This document shows positions 1 to 9,096 of a stretch of 41,931 nucleotides of DNA, in pieces (the stretch's first letter is position 1; every line of letters starts with the position of its first letter). Location of the stretch: positions 1-41,931 of the forward strand of contig JAGDXL010000019.1 of NCBI GenBank assembly GCA_023256385.1. The letters run 5' to 3'. The stretch comes from Nitrososphaerales archaeon (GTDB lineage Archaea; Thermoproteota; Nitrososphaeria; Conexivisphaerales; Conexivisphaeraceae). The position numbers and the translations under genes are program-made. The notes beneath the pieces are model-generated. The model was not told where the DNA came from, did no database searches, and saw only the letters and a list, made by a program, of their open reading frames with translations.

Positions 1-55
1 TCAATGCGCCCGCCTCGTAAGCGGGAGACCGCGGGTTCAAATCCCGCCCGGGGCT
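1..55 (+). tRNA. tRNA-Thr (anticodon CGT), 5' part cut by window edge
   Basis: Anticodon stem-loop CCCGC-CTCGTAA-GCGGG, T-arm GCGGG-TTCAAAT-CCCGC, 3' acceptor strand CCGGGGC+T. Confidence 0.9.
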
Positions 56-101
56 CTCCTCATGCGTTTCGCAAATATATTGGTAGATTGCCCTCACGGG
101 C

Positions 102-2135
102 ATGGGCAACCCCCTGAGATCATTCCTAGACCCAGCGTCAATATCGGTGGTCGGCCCGTCCCCAAAGGGCAACATAGGCACCGCCATACTGGAGAATTTG
201 CTCGATATGAAGTCGCGCGGCAGACTCAGGTCGGAGGTACACGCCGTGAACCCGATGTATGATAGCTGTCTCGGCGTACCGTGCGAAGCTGATCTTCCGG
301 CATCCGAGTTGCTCATAGTGGCGGTACCCCCATCCCTCTCTGTAGATTATCTGCGGAAGGCGGCCTCCATCGGCTACGCCGCTGCAATTGTGGTCTCCGG
401 CGGTTTCGAGGAGATAGGCGGCCCGTCGTTGAAGGGGCTACTGCCGGAGCTGGGCGGAATGAGGGTGCTCGGGCCCAACACCCTCGGCGTGGTCGATCCC
501 TACACGGGGGTCTTCGCCATATTTCTGCCCAGGAGGAAGAACGGCGCTGAGAACATACCAGAACCCAGGGCCGGCAACGTGGTACTGGTAGCACAGAGCG
601 GTGGCCTCAGCGCATCTCTCTATGACTACCTGAATTCCTCGGGTCCCGGGATCAGGGCGCTCGTATCGGTGGGGAATGCGGTTGACGTGGACATAACGGA
701 GTCCGTGGAGTACTTCGCCGATGATCCTAGGACGGCCGTGATCCTCCTGTACGTGGAGAGGGCATCTGAGGGAAGGGCTCTGCTGGACGCGATGAAGCGC
801 GCCAGGGACAATGGAAAGAGAGTCGTCGTCCTGATGGGCGGCACCACGTCGTCCGGCAGACGCGCTACCAGCTCCCACACAGCATCTATACTCTCATCAG
901 CACATGTGTCGGGGGAGGCATTTCGGCAGGCTGGCGCATACGTCGCTAAGGACCTCGAGGATGCGCTGGATGCAGCGAAGGTAGCATCTATGATAAATGG
1001 AGATCCGAGCGACAGCGTTGCAGTCCTGACGAACTCCGGGGGCGCGGGCGTGTTGGCGACCGATGCGCTCAGCTCACTGGGATTCAATCTACCGGATCTA
1101 TCATCGGATCCCCGGCTCAGCTCGCTGCGCGCCTCCGGGATTCTATCGCAACTCTCCTCAGTGGCCAATCCGGTGGACGTGACGGGATCCGCGTCTGACC
1201 GCGAGTTCATCGCCGCATACAGCGCCTTGATGGACGCACCTGTCGGTGGGATCGTATTGATTCCCACGCACTATCCACCTGGGATGACGGAGGATCTGCC
1301 GCGCGCGTTGGCCTCGCTATCCAGGAAACCCACGGTGGTGGTGGAGGTCGGCGATTCCGAGCTGTCCAGGCGCACGAGGTCGCTCTACGACTCACTCGGC
1401 CTTCCATCATATCCGAGTCCCGAGAGGGCATCCCGGGCGCTTCATGTAGCTAGGTGGTTCGCCAGGAATCTCGGCACGTGGACCGTAAACAGATCCGCGC
1501 ACGGTGGATTGCACATACGCGGCGGCCTGTGGCCAGACCTAGTGGACGCGCTATCGATAGCGGGGTTCGACATTCCAGAGTGGTCTTGGTTGGAATCGCC
1601 CGACGAATGGCCACCGAGTAATTATCCAGCGGTTTTGAAGGTGTATGCGCAGTCAATATCGCACAAGACGGAGGCCGGCGCAGTAATAGTAGGAATACGC
1701 GACGCGCATGAGATGGAGGAGGCCATGCGCAGGCTGGCACCTATAGCTAAAGCCGCGTCTGGTAGGATATATGCCCAGAGAATGGTTCGCGGGGTTGAGA
1801 TGAGGGTTGGCCTGGTCAGAGATCACGACTTTGGCTGCGTGGTCGACGTTGGCCTGGGAGGCGTATTGACGGAGATACTGGGGGATCATTCCACGAGGGT
1901 GGCGCCGGTGACATCCGAGGAGGCGTTTTCTATGATATCGGAGCTCAGGCTGAGGCCTCTTCTAGAGGGATATAGGGGGATGCCTCGGGTGGATACGGGA
2001 AGGCTATCCTCCGCGATCTCAAAGTTCAGCGACGTCGCATGTTCTGAGGGGGTAGTGGAGCTCGAGGTGAATCCATTGATCGTGGACGGCCCCAAGCTCT
2101 ATGCCGTTGATGCGAGGGCTGTATTGTCCGCATGA
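102..2135 (+). CDS. Acyl-CoA/acetate-CoA ligase (ADP-forming), fused alpha-beta subunits
   Basis: N-terminal CoA-binding (SISVVGPSPKGNIG), LVAQSGGLS motif, C-terminal ATP-grasp (YPAVLKVYAQSISHKTEAGAVIVGI). Confidence 0.9.
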   Translation: MGNPLRSFLDPASISVVGPSPKGNIGTAILENLLDMKSRGRLRSEVHAVNPMYDSCLGVPCEADLPASELLIVAVPPSLSVDYLRKAASIGYAAAIVVSGGFEEIGGPSLKGLLPELGGMRVLGPNTLGVVDPYTGVFAIFLPRRKNGAENIPEPRAGNVVLVAQSGGLSASLYDYLNSSGPGIRALVSVGNAVDVDITESVEYFADDPRTAVILLYVERASEGRALLDAMKRARDNGKRVVVLMGGTTSSGRRATSSHTASILSSAHVSGEAFRQAGAYVAKDLEDALDAAKVASMINGDPSDSVAVLTNSGGAGVLATDALSSLGFNLPDLSSDPRLSSLRASGILSQLSSVANPVDVTGSASDREFIAAYSALMDAPVGGIVLIPTHYPPGMTEDLPRALASLSRKPTVVVEVGDSELSRRTRSLYDSLGLPSYPSPERASRALHVARWFARNLGTWTVNRSAHGGLHIRGGLWPDLVDALSIAGFDIPEWSWLESPDEWPPSNYPAVLKVYAQSISHKTEAGAVIVGIRDAHEMEEAMRRLAPIAKAASGRIYAQRMVRGVEMRVGLVRDHDFGCVVDVGLGGVLTEILGDHSTRVAPVTSEEAFSMISELRLRPLLEGYRGMPRVDTGRLSSAISKFSDVACSEGVVELEVNPLIVDGPKLYAVDARAVLSA

Positions 2136-2199
2136 GCGTGGGCCCTTGACGACCGTGGCGCGCGTGAAGCCACGCCCCTCCCCTCATTGCCCCCTGGGA

Positions 2200-2256
2200 C
2201 GGCAAGGTGGAGTCATGGGCGGGAAGCTCCTGGGCTTCAGCCGAGGAGAGCCTGCT
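2200..2256 (+). mobile_element. Remnant copy A (3' end only) of short IS200/IS605-like element
   Basis: GGCAAGGTGG...GGGAAGCTCCTGGGCTTCAGCCGAGGAG matches the 3' ends of the copies at 5727-5956 and 19668-19866. Confidence 0.5.
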
Positions 2257-2294
2257 AAACCAAAGAATTATAAATATCCTTTGTTAACATAGAA

Positions 2295-3443
2295 ATGATG
2301 GAGAAGATAAGCAGGGGTCTTGAGGATGTTGACATCAAATGGACCAAGCTTACTACCATAGACGGCGAGAAGGGAATCCTCAGGTACTCCGGTTACAGCG
2401 TGGAAGACCTCGTGAACGGAGGCGCATCAGCTGAGGAGATACAATATCTATTCCTAAACGGCGAATTGCCGCGGGAACAGGAACTCCGCGATTTCTCGTC
2501 CAAGGTGGAGCGCGGGTATCGCGTTCCTGCGCACGTGTTATCCGCCATCTCCAATCTTCCCAGATCATCTGATGCAGTCGCCCTCCAGATGGGCGCATTC
2601 GCGGCGCTGGCGGCCTCGGAGCGCTTCAAGTGGGATAAGACGACCGACAGGGATGTGGCCGCGTCCACCATAGGCAACATGCTCACGATAACCGCCAACG
2701 CGTATCGTCACGTGGAGGGCATGCCGTTCACGGAACCGGATCCGCGCGGTGGTTACGCCAAGGCGTTCCTAAGGGCGGCGCTTGGCAGGGAGCCCACGGA
2801 CGAGGAGTCGAAGGCCATGAACGCGGCACTCATACTTTACATGGATCACGAGGTTCCGGCCTCCACGACCGCGGGGCTGGTCGTGGTGTCGACGCTGTCC
2901 GATATGTACTCGGGCGTGACGGGTGCGCTCGCGGCGCTCAAGGGTCCGCTTCATGGAGGTGCAGCGGAGGCAGCCATAGCGCAGTTCGCTGAGATAGGCT
3001 CCGAGGACTCGGTGGAGAAATGGTTCCAGGAGAACATCCTGTCCGGCAGGAGGAGGTTGATGGGGTTCGGCCATAGGGTCTACCGGACTTATGATCCCAG
3101 GGCGAGGATATTCAAGGGATTCGCCGAGCGTTTGGCTCCAAGAAACCCGGAGGCGTATAAGTACTACCGTATAGCATTGAAACTCGAGGAGCTGGGGATC
3201 GCGCAGTTCGGATCTAAAGGCATATATCCAAACACGGACTTCTGGTCCGGGATAGTCTACATGTCCATAGGATTCCCCCTGAAGAACAACATATACACAG
3301 CGCTCTTTGCTTTGTCCAGGATAACCGGGTGGCTGGCGCACTTCATAGAGTACGTCGAGGAGCAGCATCGCCTGATAAGGCCCAGGGCGGTCTATATCGG
3401 TCCGGGCGAGAGGAGATTTATACCCCTGAGTGGTCGCTCATAG
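2295..3443 (+). CDS. Citrate synthase / 2-methylcitrate synthase family
   Basis: GILRYSGYSVEDL, LKGPLHGGAAE, MGFGHRVYRTYDPRA motifs; TATA-like ttataaata upstream. Confidence 0.93.
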   Translation: MMEKISRGLEDVDIKWTKLTTIDGEKGILRYSGYSVEDLVNGGASAEEIQYLFLNGELPREQELRDFSSKVERGYRVPAHVLSAISNLPRSSDAVALQMGAFAALAASERFKWDKTTDRDVAASTIGNMLTITANAYRHVEGMPFTEPDPRGGYAKAFLRAALGREPTDEESKAMNAALILYMDHEVPASTTAGLVVVSTLSDMYSGVTGALAALKGPLHGGAAEAAIAQFAEIGSEDSVEKWFQENILSGRRRLMGFGHRVYRTYDPRARIFKGFAERLAPRNPEAYKYYRIALKLEELGIAQFGSKGIYPNTDFWSGIVYMSIGFPLKNNIYTALFALSRITGWLAHFIEYVEEQHRLIRPRAVYIGPGERRFIPLSGRS

Positions 3444-4283
3444 TCCGATCCTGCGCGTAGCCTCCCTCGCTATTTCCGCGTCAAGTTCCTCGTATCTATG
3501 ATAGTGTATGACCTCGTACTGGTCCTTTCTGGTCATCAATTTATCCAGGAAGTCCTCCTGGGTCCCCCTTTCCATGAGATGCGCATACGCGTCAGCGGCA
3601 GCCCGCGCCGCCGCCCTGAAAGCCGTGACCGGAAATATCACAATTCTGTAACCCATATTACGGAACTCATCCGCGCTAATGTAGGGAGTCTTGCCGAATT
3701 CCGTCATGTTAGCCAGCAGCGGGTACTTTATCCTATTGGCGGCCTCGGCGAACTCCTCCCGACTGAGCAATGCCTCCGGGAATATTATATCCGCTCCAAC
3801 TTTCCCATAGAGGTTTGCCCTCTCAACGGCCTCCTCCAGGCCCATAACGCCCCGAGCATCGGTTCTGGCTACTATGAGCGCCTTCCTCCTCGCTTTGAGC
3901 GCAGCCACTATCTTCTCAACCATCTCATCCCTGGAGACTACGTCCTTGCCCTCCAGATGTCCGCACCTCTTCGGCATCCTCTGGTCCTCTATCTGCACGG
4001 CGCTGGCCCCTGCCTCCTCGAGCACCTGCACCGTGCGGTAAACGTTGAGCGCCTCCCCGAATCCGGTGTCCGCGTCGACTATTATGGGAAGATCCGTCAC
4101 GCGCCTAATCCTCCTGAGGGCCTCTGCCACCTCGTCCAACGTTATCAGTCCCAGGTCCGGAAGCCCCATGGACGATGTCAGCGCTGCACCAGAAAGATAC
4201 AGCGCATTGAACCCGGCCCTCTCAGCCAGCAGTGCAGAGAAGGGGTCCCAGACGCCCGGGGCTACCGTGAAGCGACCCAGCAG
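3438..4283 (-). CDS. prpB: Isocitrate lyase/PEP mutase family protein (methylisocitrate lyase-like), proposed CTG start at 4283
   Basis: PIIVDADTGFGEALNVYRTVQVLEEAGASAVQIEDQRMPKRCGHLEGK; extending upstream of the listed ATG (4169) restores FTVAPGVWDPFSALLAERAGFNALYLSGAAL. Confidence 0.85.
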   Translation of the reverse strand: MLGRFTVAPGVWDPFSALLAERAGFNALYLSGAALTSSMGLPDLGLITLDEVAEALRRIRRVTDLPIIVDADTGFGEALNVYRTVQVLEEAGASAVQIEDQRMPKRCGHLEGKDVVSRDEMVEKIVAALKARRKALIVARTDARGVMGLEEAVERANLYGKVGADIIFPEALLSREEFAEAANRIKYPLLANMTEFGKTPYISADEFRNMGYRIVIFPVTAFRAAARAAADAYAHLMERGTQEDFLDKLMTRKDQYEVIHYHRYEELDAEIAREATRRIGL

Positions 4284-4293
4284 TTCCTCTCCC

Positions 4294-5586
4294 TCAGACG
4301 ACGAGATCCCTCACCCCGAGGTTCCTCGCGCTCAATGCCGCATTGATGGAGTCATCGCGAAGTCCGAGATCCCTCGCCTTCTTCACCAACTCAGCATCAC
4401 TCATCGGCCGGTCGGCGTGTCCCCTCGGGAGCTCCAAGTACGATTCATATGTTCCTCTTTCCGTCTTGACCCTTATCCTCACCGGGAGCTTTTTCGGATA
4501 CATTGACGTGAACTCCTCCTTCTCCACGACCTTCACCTTGGACATGACGCGTCTCACAGTCGGATCCCCTATCAGATCGTAGGAGTCCAACCAGAACCTG
4601 CGCTTTACTAGTGCGACGGATACCATGAAGGGCAGACTGTGGTCCGCGGTTTCCCGATTCTCCGGGGCCCATTTGCTGGGGTCGTCCGCCAGTATCGTCT
4701 TGGCGGCCTCGTACGTCTCAACGATCACCTCCTCCACCTCTCCTTCGAGGTCCATGGATAGCGCCGCCTCTATAGCCGCCTGCGCGTGGTACTCTGCGGG
4801 ATACTCCTTAATGTGCGTCCTCAATATCCCACGAGGCTCTCCCAGATCCTTGAAGGCTTCCTCATCAACATCCTTCAACACCACATTGACAAGCCCCATC
4901 CTGCCCGAGAAGGGAAGTGCCGGACCTGTGACCCCCTCCTTGGCCAGTATGGCCGCGAACGTCGCATTACGCGAGGCATCCGCGGCTGCTCCCGCCTTCC
5001 ACATGGAGAGGGCGCCGCTCCGAGTCTCCCTCAGTGCCACGTTTGGCACCAGTGACAGTGAAATAGCGTTCTTCGTCCTTACGCGGTCCAGCCCCATCAA
5101 CTTTGAGATAGCGGCCGCCTCCGCGACTCCCAAGAACAACACATGATCGAACCCCCTGGCCCTGAGGGACGAGTAGTCGCATAGTCTGACGCCGATCTCA
5201 TATCCAACCGCGGCCGCCTCCACGAGCCTCCTGCCGGTCGATCCCATCGCGGCCCCCACAGCCAGTAGCCCGCCTAGCATATCGCTAGGATGGAGCGGCT
5301 CTCTCGATAGGTATGTGTCATTGAAGTCAAGATACCTGATAAGAAACGTGTTGTAGAACGCCGCGTAGTCGGGGGAGAACGCGCCGCCATCGACCGTCCT
5401 GTAGTCTCCCCTGAGGTATGAGCCCACAGCCCTGAGCGTGCCGGCCGCCGTTGCGCGCGAGGAATACGCTGCGTTGGCCAGCGCGTCCGCTATCCTCCGC
5501 TCTACCTCGTGTACTACCTCGTGGGACAGCTTCTCGTACTCCACTTCCTGCACGTAGTCCGCAATTAGATCCGAGATCTCCTCCAT
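4294..5586 (-). CDS. prpD: MmgE/PrpD family protein (2-methylcitrate dehydratase-like)
   Basis: FLDFNDTY-like (RYLDFNDTYLSREPLHPSDMLGGLLAVG) and overall PrpD-like sequence; adjacent to prpB-like gene. Confidence 0.88.
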   Translation of the reverse strand: MEEISDLIADYVQEVEYEKLSHEVVHEVERRIADALANAAYSSRATAAGTLRAVGSYLRGDYRTVDGGAFSPDYAAFYNTFLIRYLDFNDTYLSREPLHPSDMLGGLLAVGAAMGSTGRRLVEAAAVGYEIGVRLCDYSSLRARGFDHVLFLGVAEAAAISKLMGLDRVRTKNAISLSLVPNVALRETRSGALSMWKAGAAADASRNATFAAILAKEGVTGPALPFSGRMGLVNVVLKDVDEEAFKDLGEPRGILRTHIKEYPAEYHAQAAIEAALSMDLEGEVEEVIVETYEAAKTILADDPSKWAPENRETADHSLPFMVSVALVKRRFWLDSYDLIGDPTVRRVMSKVKVVEKEEFTSMYPKKLPVRIRVKTERGTYESYLELPRGHADRPMSDAELVKKARDLGLRDDSINAALSARNLGVRDLVV

Positions 5587-5726
5587 TTGAGTTCACTAAC
5601 ACGTTGGCCGAATATAAGCAAATGGGGCGCGATGCGCGGCCGTGCCCCGTATACATATGATTACAGTATATTAGAAGTATTAAGTAAGCGGGAAAACCAT
5701 CAGGAAGCTAACGTGCGACCTCTCCC

Positions 5727-5956
5727 AAAGCTTTATAAAAGATTGTGAGTGCGTGGCATTGATGTCGACCGTGAGGCGCAGGTTTCATATATGCGCGGAT
5801 TGCGCGGCGCATATGCTCTACAGCACCCCGCGGTCGGCGCTCAGGACGGGAGCCATCCCCGATATCTATGGAGCTCCACCCCCTTTAGCTCCAAAGAGGC
5901 GGCAAGGCGGGGCAATTAGCTGGGAAGCTCCGGGGCCTTCAGCTGAGAAGTAGCTC
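5727..5956 (+). mobile_element. Short non-autonomous IS200/IS605-like element, copy B
   Basis: Homologous along its length to copy C: TATA box, TTGAYGTCGACYGT...RGGCKCAGGTTYC start, GCRCTCAGGAYGGGA middle, GGCAAGG...GGGAAGCTCCGRGGCYTTCAGCTGAGRAGTAGCTC end. Confidence 0.55.
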
Positions 5957-5986
5957 CAACCTCCCGTCCTACGCTGTCTTCACTCA

Positions 5987-6060
5987 GGGGCTGTGGGCTA
6001 GCCTGGTAGGCTGCCGGCCTTGGGCGCCGGCGGTCGCCGGTTCAAATCCGGCCAGCCCCA
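5987..6060 (+). tRNA. tRNA-Pro (TGG)
   Basis: Acceptor GGGGCTG/CAGCCCC+A, anticodon arm CCGGC-CTTGGGC-GCCGG, T-arm GCCGG-TTCAAAT-CCGGC. Confidence 0.95.
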
Positions 6061-6161
6061 TCACGAGCAATCTGCGGCCGCCCAGCCCTTACCCCCCATG
6101 TCAAATATATTTAAACTGCACTCAACAATATTTAATTAATGGGACGCACCAGCGCAGCGGG

Positions 6162-7916
6162 TTGTCCGAGGGGCAGTTCAGGCGCGCCATCGGCATATTC
6201 TCCGTGATCTCGTCGCCGAGCAGGCTGGAGATACTGAGGCAGCTGAACTCAAGGGGTCCCATGGGCTACTCAGAGCTGAAGTCCAGTACCGGATTTCGGG
6301 CAAAGAAGGAGTCAGGGAAGTTCGCTTATCATCTGAGGAAGCTTCTGAGGCAGGGCCTGATACAGCACAATAGGGTCGATAAGAAGTACGGCATAACTCC
6401 GCTGGGCAGGCTCGTCCTGAACGCCGCGCGGGAAATAGATGAGCGCGCACTCCTCCATGTCGAGCAGGTAATGATAAGGACTACGCATGAGACACTGGAG
6501 CCCTTCAGCTCCAATCGGTTGATGCAGAGCCTCGTGAAGGAGGCCGGAATGTCCAGGGATGCTGCCCAGAAGATAGCCTCGGAAATAGAGCACCTAGTGA
6601 TGGGGCGCGAAGGTCTCTACCTGACGACGCCCATGATAAGGGGAATGGCTTCCTACTTGCTCCTCGTGGACGGCAAGGACGATGAGAGCACTAGGCTGGC
6701 GAAGTTAGGCATATCCAACTGGGACCTCGAGCTAATGTTGTCCTCATCGCCAGGAGTTCAGAGCGTCATACGCGAGGCCGGATTCCGCGCGCTGCGCGAG
6801 CGCGAACTCTTCTCCTCATATCCCAAGGACGTGGTCGACGCCCACATGGAGGGTGAGCTCAACATAAGGGACATCGGCACCTCGACGCTCGCACCTGACA
6901 GCGTATCTATACCACTGGACCGCTCCGCACAACTCGAGGATCTACTATCGCTGGCGCTCTCCACCAGAGTGGAGCTATCCATCGTAGCGCGCGAGGACCA
7001 TGATCCATCGGAACTCCGCCGTCTCCTGTTGAACGTTGAATCCGCCCTCAGGGCATATGGATGGCCCGTCCTTCTCAACACAGTCCTTCTCAACGAGGAC
7101 CTTGTGAAGGCGACCGATGGGCTGAGAGGCGCCGAGGGCTCCCGGCTCTCGTTCACCCTCGCATTTCCCGGTTCGCCGAGGGCGGCTGCGGCCCTCGCCT
7201 CCCGCGGCTTGGCGGTGTCCACCTCCACTACCGGCGCGCTCAGGTCGTTCCTCGGGGCTCCCGTCGATCCCGAGCTGCCGTTGATATCTATAGTCGGCGC
7301 ATCGGTAAACATGCCTAGGCTGGCGTACGAGACCCAGGGAGATGAGGCATACTTCAGCGCGAGGCTCCTACAGGTGGTGGAGAAGGCGTCGTCGGCGCTC
7401 GAGCACCGGATGAAGAATCTACCGAGATCATTTAACGGCAATAGGATAATGTCCGGTGCCAAAGTATTTGGGTTCGTCAACCTGATAGGGTACTCCGAGT
7501 CACCGCCCGCCGTGAAGCTGGGCCCGAGCCTTATACGGCTGGTGGAGGGCACAGGAGTTCTCGCCGCGCTCATGTACGATCATAGATCGGCCCAGAGACT
7601 GCGTCGCCTGGACGCGGAGCGCATGCCGCCCTCCGAGCTGCCGCACATCGCTGGATGGATACCGGATGGTTACACCAGCGGATATTACGCGCCGCCCTCC
7701 GAGCGCTCGCAGACCCAAGTACCGCTCACCTCGGCATATGCCAACATCGTGCAGTCCCACGAGCTCACAAATACTGTTGACGAGCATACATCAGTAGTTC
7801 CAACGTTAAAGGTGTGCAGGGCATGCGGGTCGCTGAATCCTCCGGGAGCCACGGCCTGTTCTAGGTGCGGATCCTCCGCGCTTGCACCGCTGTATAATGG
7901 CGTGCTAATTTCATGA
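6162..7916 (+). CDS. ArsR-like HTH + ATP-cone + NrdD-like region + zinc ribbon protein (putative regulator)
   Basis: HTH SSPSRLEILRQLNSRGPMGYSELK; ATP-cone-like SSNRLMQSLVKEAGMSRDAAQKIASEIEHLV...TTPMIRGM; PKDVVDAHMEGELNIRDI; CRACGSLNPPGATACSRCGS. TTG start. Confidence 0.75.
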   Translation: MSEGQFRRAIGIFSVISSPSRLEILRQLNSRGPMGYSELKSSTGFRAKKESGKFAYHLRKLLRQGLIQHNRVDKKYGITPLGRLVLNAAREIDERALLHVEQVMIRTTHETLEPFSSNRLMQSLVKEAGMSRDAAQKIASEIEHLVMGREGLYLTTPMIRGMASYLLLVDGKDDESTRLAKLGISNWDLELMLSSSPGVQSVIREAGFRALRERELFSSYPKDVVDAHMEGELNIRDIGTSTLAPDSVSIPLDRSAQLEDLLSLALSTRVELSIVAREDHDPSELRRLLLNVESALRAYGWPVLLNTVLLNEDLVKATDGLRGAEGSRLSFTLAFPGSPRAAAALASRGLAVSTSTTGALRSFLGAPVDPELPLISIVGASVNMPRLAYETQGDEAYFSARLLQVVEKASSALEHRMKNLPRSFNGNRIMSGAKVFGFVNLIGYSESPPAVKLGPSLIRLVEGTGVLAALMYDHRSAQRLRRLDAERMPPSELPHIAGWIPDGYTSGYYAPPSERSQTQVPLTSAYANIVQSHELTNTVDEHTSVVPTLKVCRACGSLNPPGATACSRCGSSALAPLYNGVLIS

Positions 7917-8258
7917 CTGCTGCTGTAGCTTAAGTATGGCGGCTGCCAGATCCCCGCCCGCCTCTACCAGCGCCTGTATAGCTTGGTCGCGCGTCGCTCC
8001 AGTCTGCTCCATCACGAGCTTCACGTCCTCCTCGGAGAGCGTAACTTCCTCCTCTCCCTCGGTCACTTCCTCCTTTCCCATCACGTTGTAGATCGCTACA
8101 TCCTTCTCCTTGGTCCTCAACTTGTACACGGTGGGATCCTTGACGCGTATCGTCCTTCCGCCCTCCATCTGCATAATGACTTCCTTGACGCCCTCTATCT
8201 CCTCCACGTTTAGGCCCATCTTCTCCATCATCCTGCGGGCCTGTCTATTGGAAATCAA
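7911..8258 (-). CDS. nac: Nascent polypeptide-associated complex protein (archaeal NAC), TTG start proposed
   Basis: MMEKMGLNVEEIEGVKEVIMQMEGGRTIRVKDPTV and C-terminal UBA-like VKLVMEQTGATRDQAIQALVEAGGDLAAAILKL; GAGGTG precedes TTG. Confidence 0.92.
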   Translation of the reverse strand: MISNRQARRMMEKMGLNVEEIEGVKEVIMQMEGGRTIRVKDPTVYKLRTKEKDVAIYNVMGKEEVTEGEEEVTLSEEDVKLVMEQTGATRDQAIQALVEAGGDLAAAILKLQQQS

Positions 8259-8355
8259 CGCACACCTCACGGATTCCCGGTTCCTATAACCGTATCGGAA
8301 GTCAACCCGCACGTTCGCGCAAAGATATCACAACCGGAATCGCGTCAAACGCGCA

Positions 8356-9096
8356 TTACCATCGGATTCCCAGCTCCTCCAAGACTGCCTGATAGGAACG
8401 ATCGTCCATCTCCTCCTTGTATTTCTTGAGCGCCTGCACGAGCGACCTATCTGGTATCCTGCCAATCATGCGCGCTATCGCGCTCGCGAGCGATGTTACG
8501 TTTGCCGGCCTTCTCGAGGCACTTGCCGACCCGAAGTCCAGTATCTCCGGGCCTTCAGATGTCACGAGGACGTGATCGCCAGGGTTATGCAGCTCTCCAT
8601 GGTCTATATGCGCAGCGTCGAGCGCCCGTGCCTTATCCAGCGCGAGCGAAAGCGTGCGCTTGGACCTGTCCACCCCAACCTCTCCGTTCCTCAGAAATGT
8701 CGCCAGCGGCATTCCTATCAGCAACTCCATCAATAGAATATCTTCATCCCATCCCACAAGCTCAGGGCCCACGCCGGCTAGGTTAGCCGCGCGCAGCATC
8801 GCACCCTCGAATTTCAGGTCGATGACCGGCGCATCGACGCGCCTCACCTTGGCGGCGGCCAGTTCTCCCCGGACGTTGCACATGAGCACTATTGACGACT
8901 TGCCCTTCCCTAGGACCCTAAAACCGTCGATGATAGTTTCTCCCTCATCCGCGATGGCGTCCACGCCTAGCGCCTCCAGCTCCCTAGCCGCGCGCAGTGC
9001 GGCGGCGCGATCTCCAGTGGGATATGCCAGGAGCTCCGGCGCCTCCTCGGCTATCTCCCACGGATCATGCCAGCTGACGCCCGTATGCAAGCCCAC
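8356..9096 (-). CDS. Predicted small serine/threonine protein kinase (COG2112/RIO-like)
   Basis: LGKGKSSIVLMCNVRGELAAAKVRR, DAAHIDHGELHNPGDHVLV, PEILDFGSAS kinase motifs; GTG start chosen, overlaps cca 3' end. Confidence 0.78.
   Translation of the reverse strand: MGLHTGVSWHDPWEIAEEAPELLAYPTGDRAAALRAARELEALGVDAIADEGETIIDGFRVLGKGKSSIVLMCNVRGELAAAKVRRVDAPVIDLKFEGAMLRAANLAGVGPELVGWDEDILLMELLIGMPLATFLRNGEVGVDRSKRTLSLALDKARALDAAHIDHGELHNPGDHVLVTSEGPEILDFGSASASRRPANVTSLASAIARMIGRIPDRSLVQALKKYKEEMDDRSYQAVLEELGIRW

Noticed and set aside
3498-4346. 282-aa plus-strand ORF antisense to prpB
   Set aside because: Shadow ORF: the opposite strand encodes a clear PrpB-family protein; same reasoning applies to the many antisense ORFs over cca, ilvD, cimA, leuA, H+-ATPase and others.
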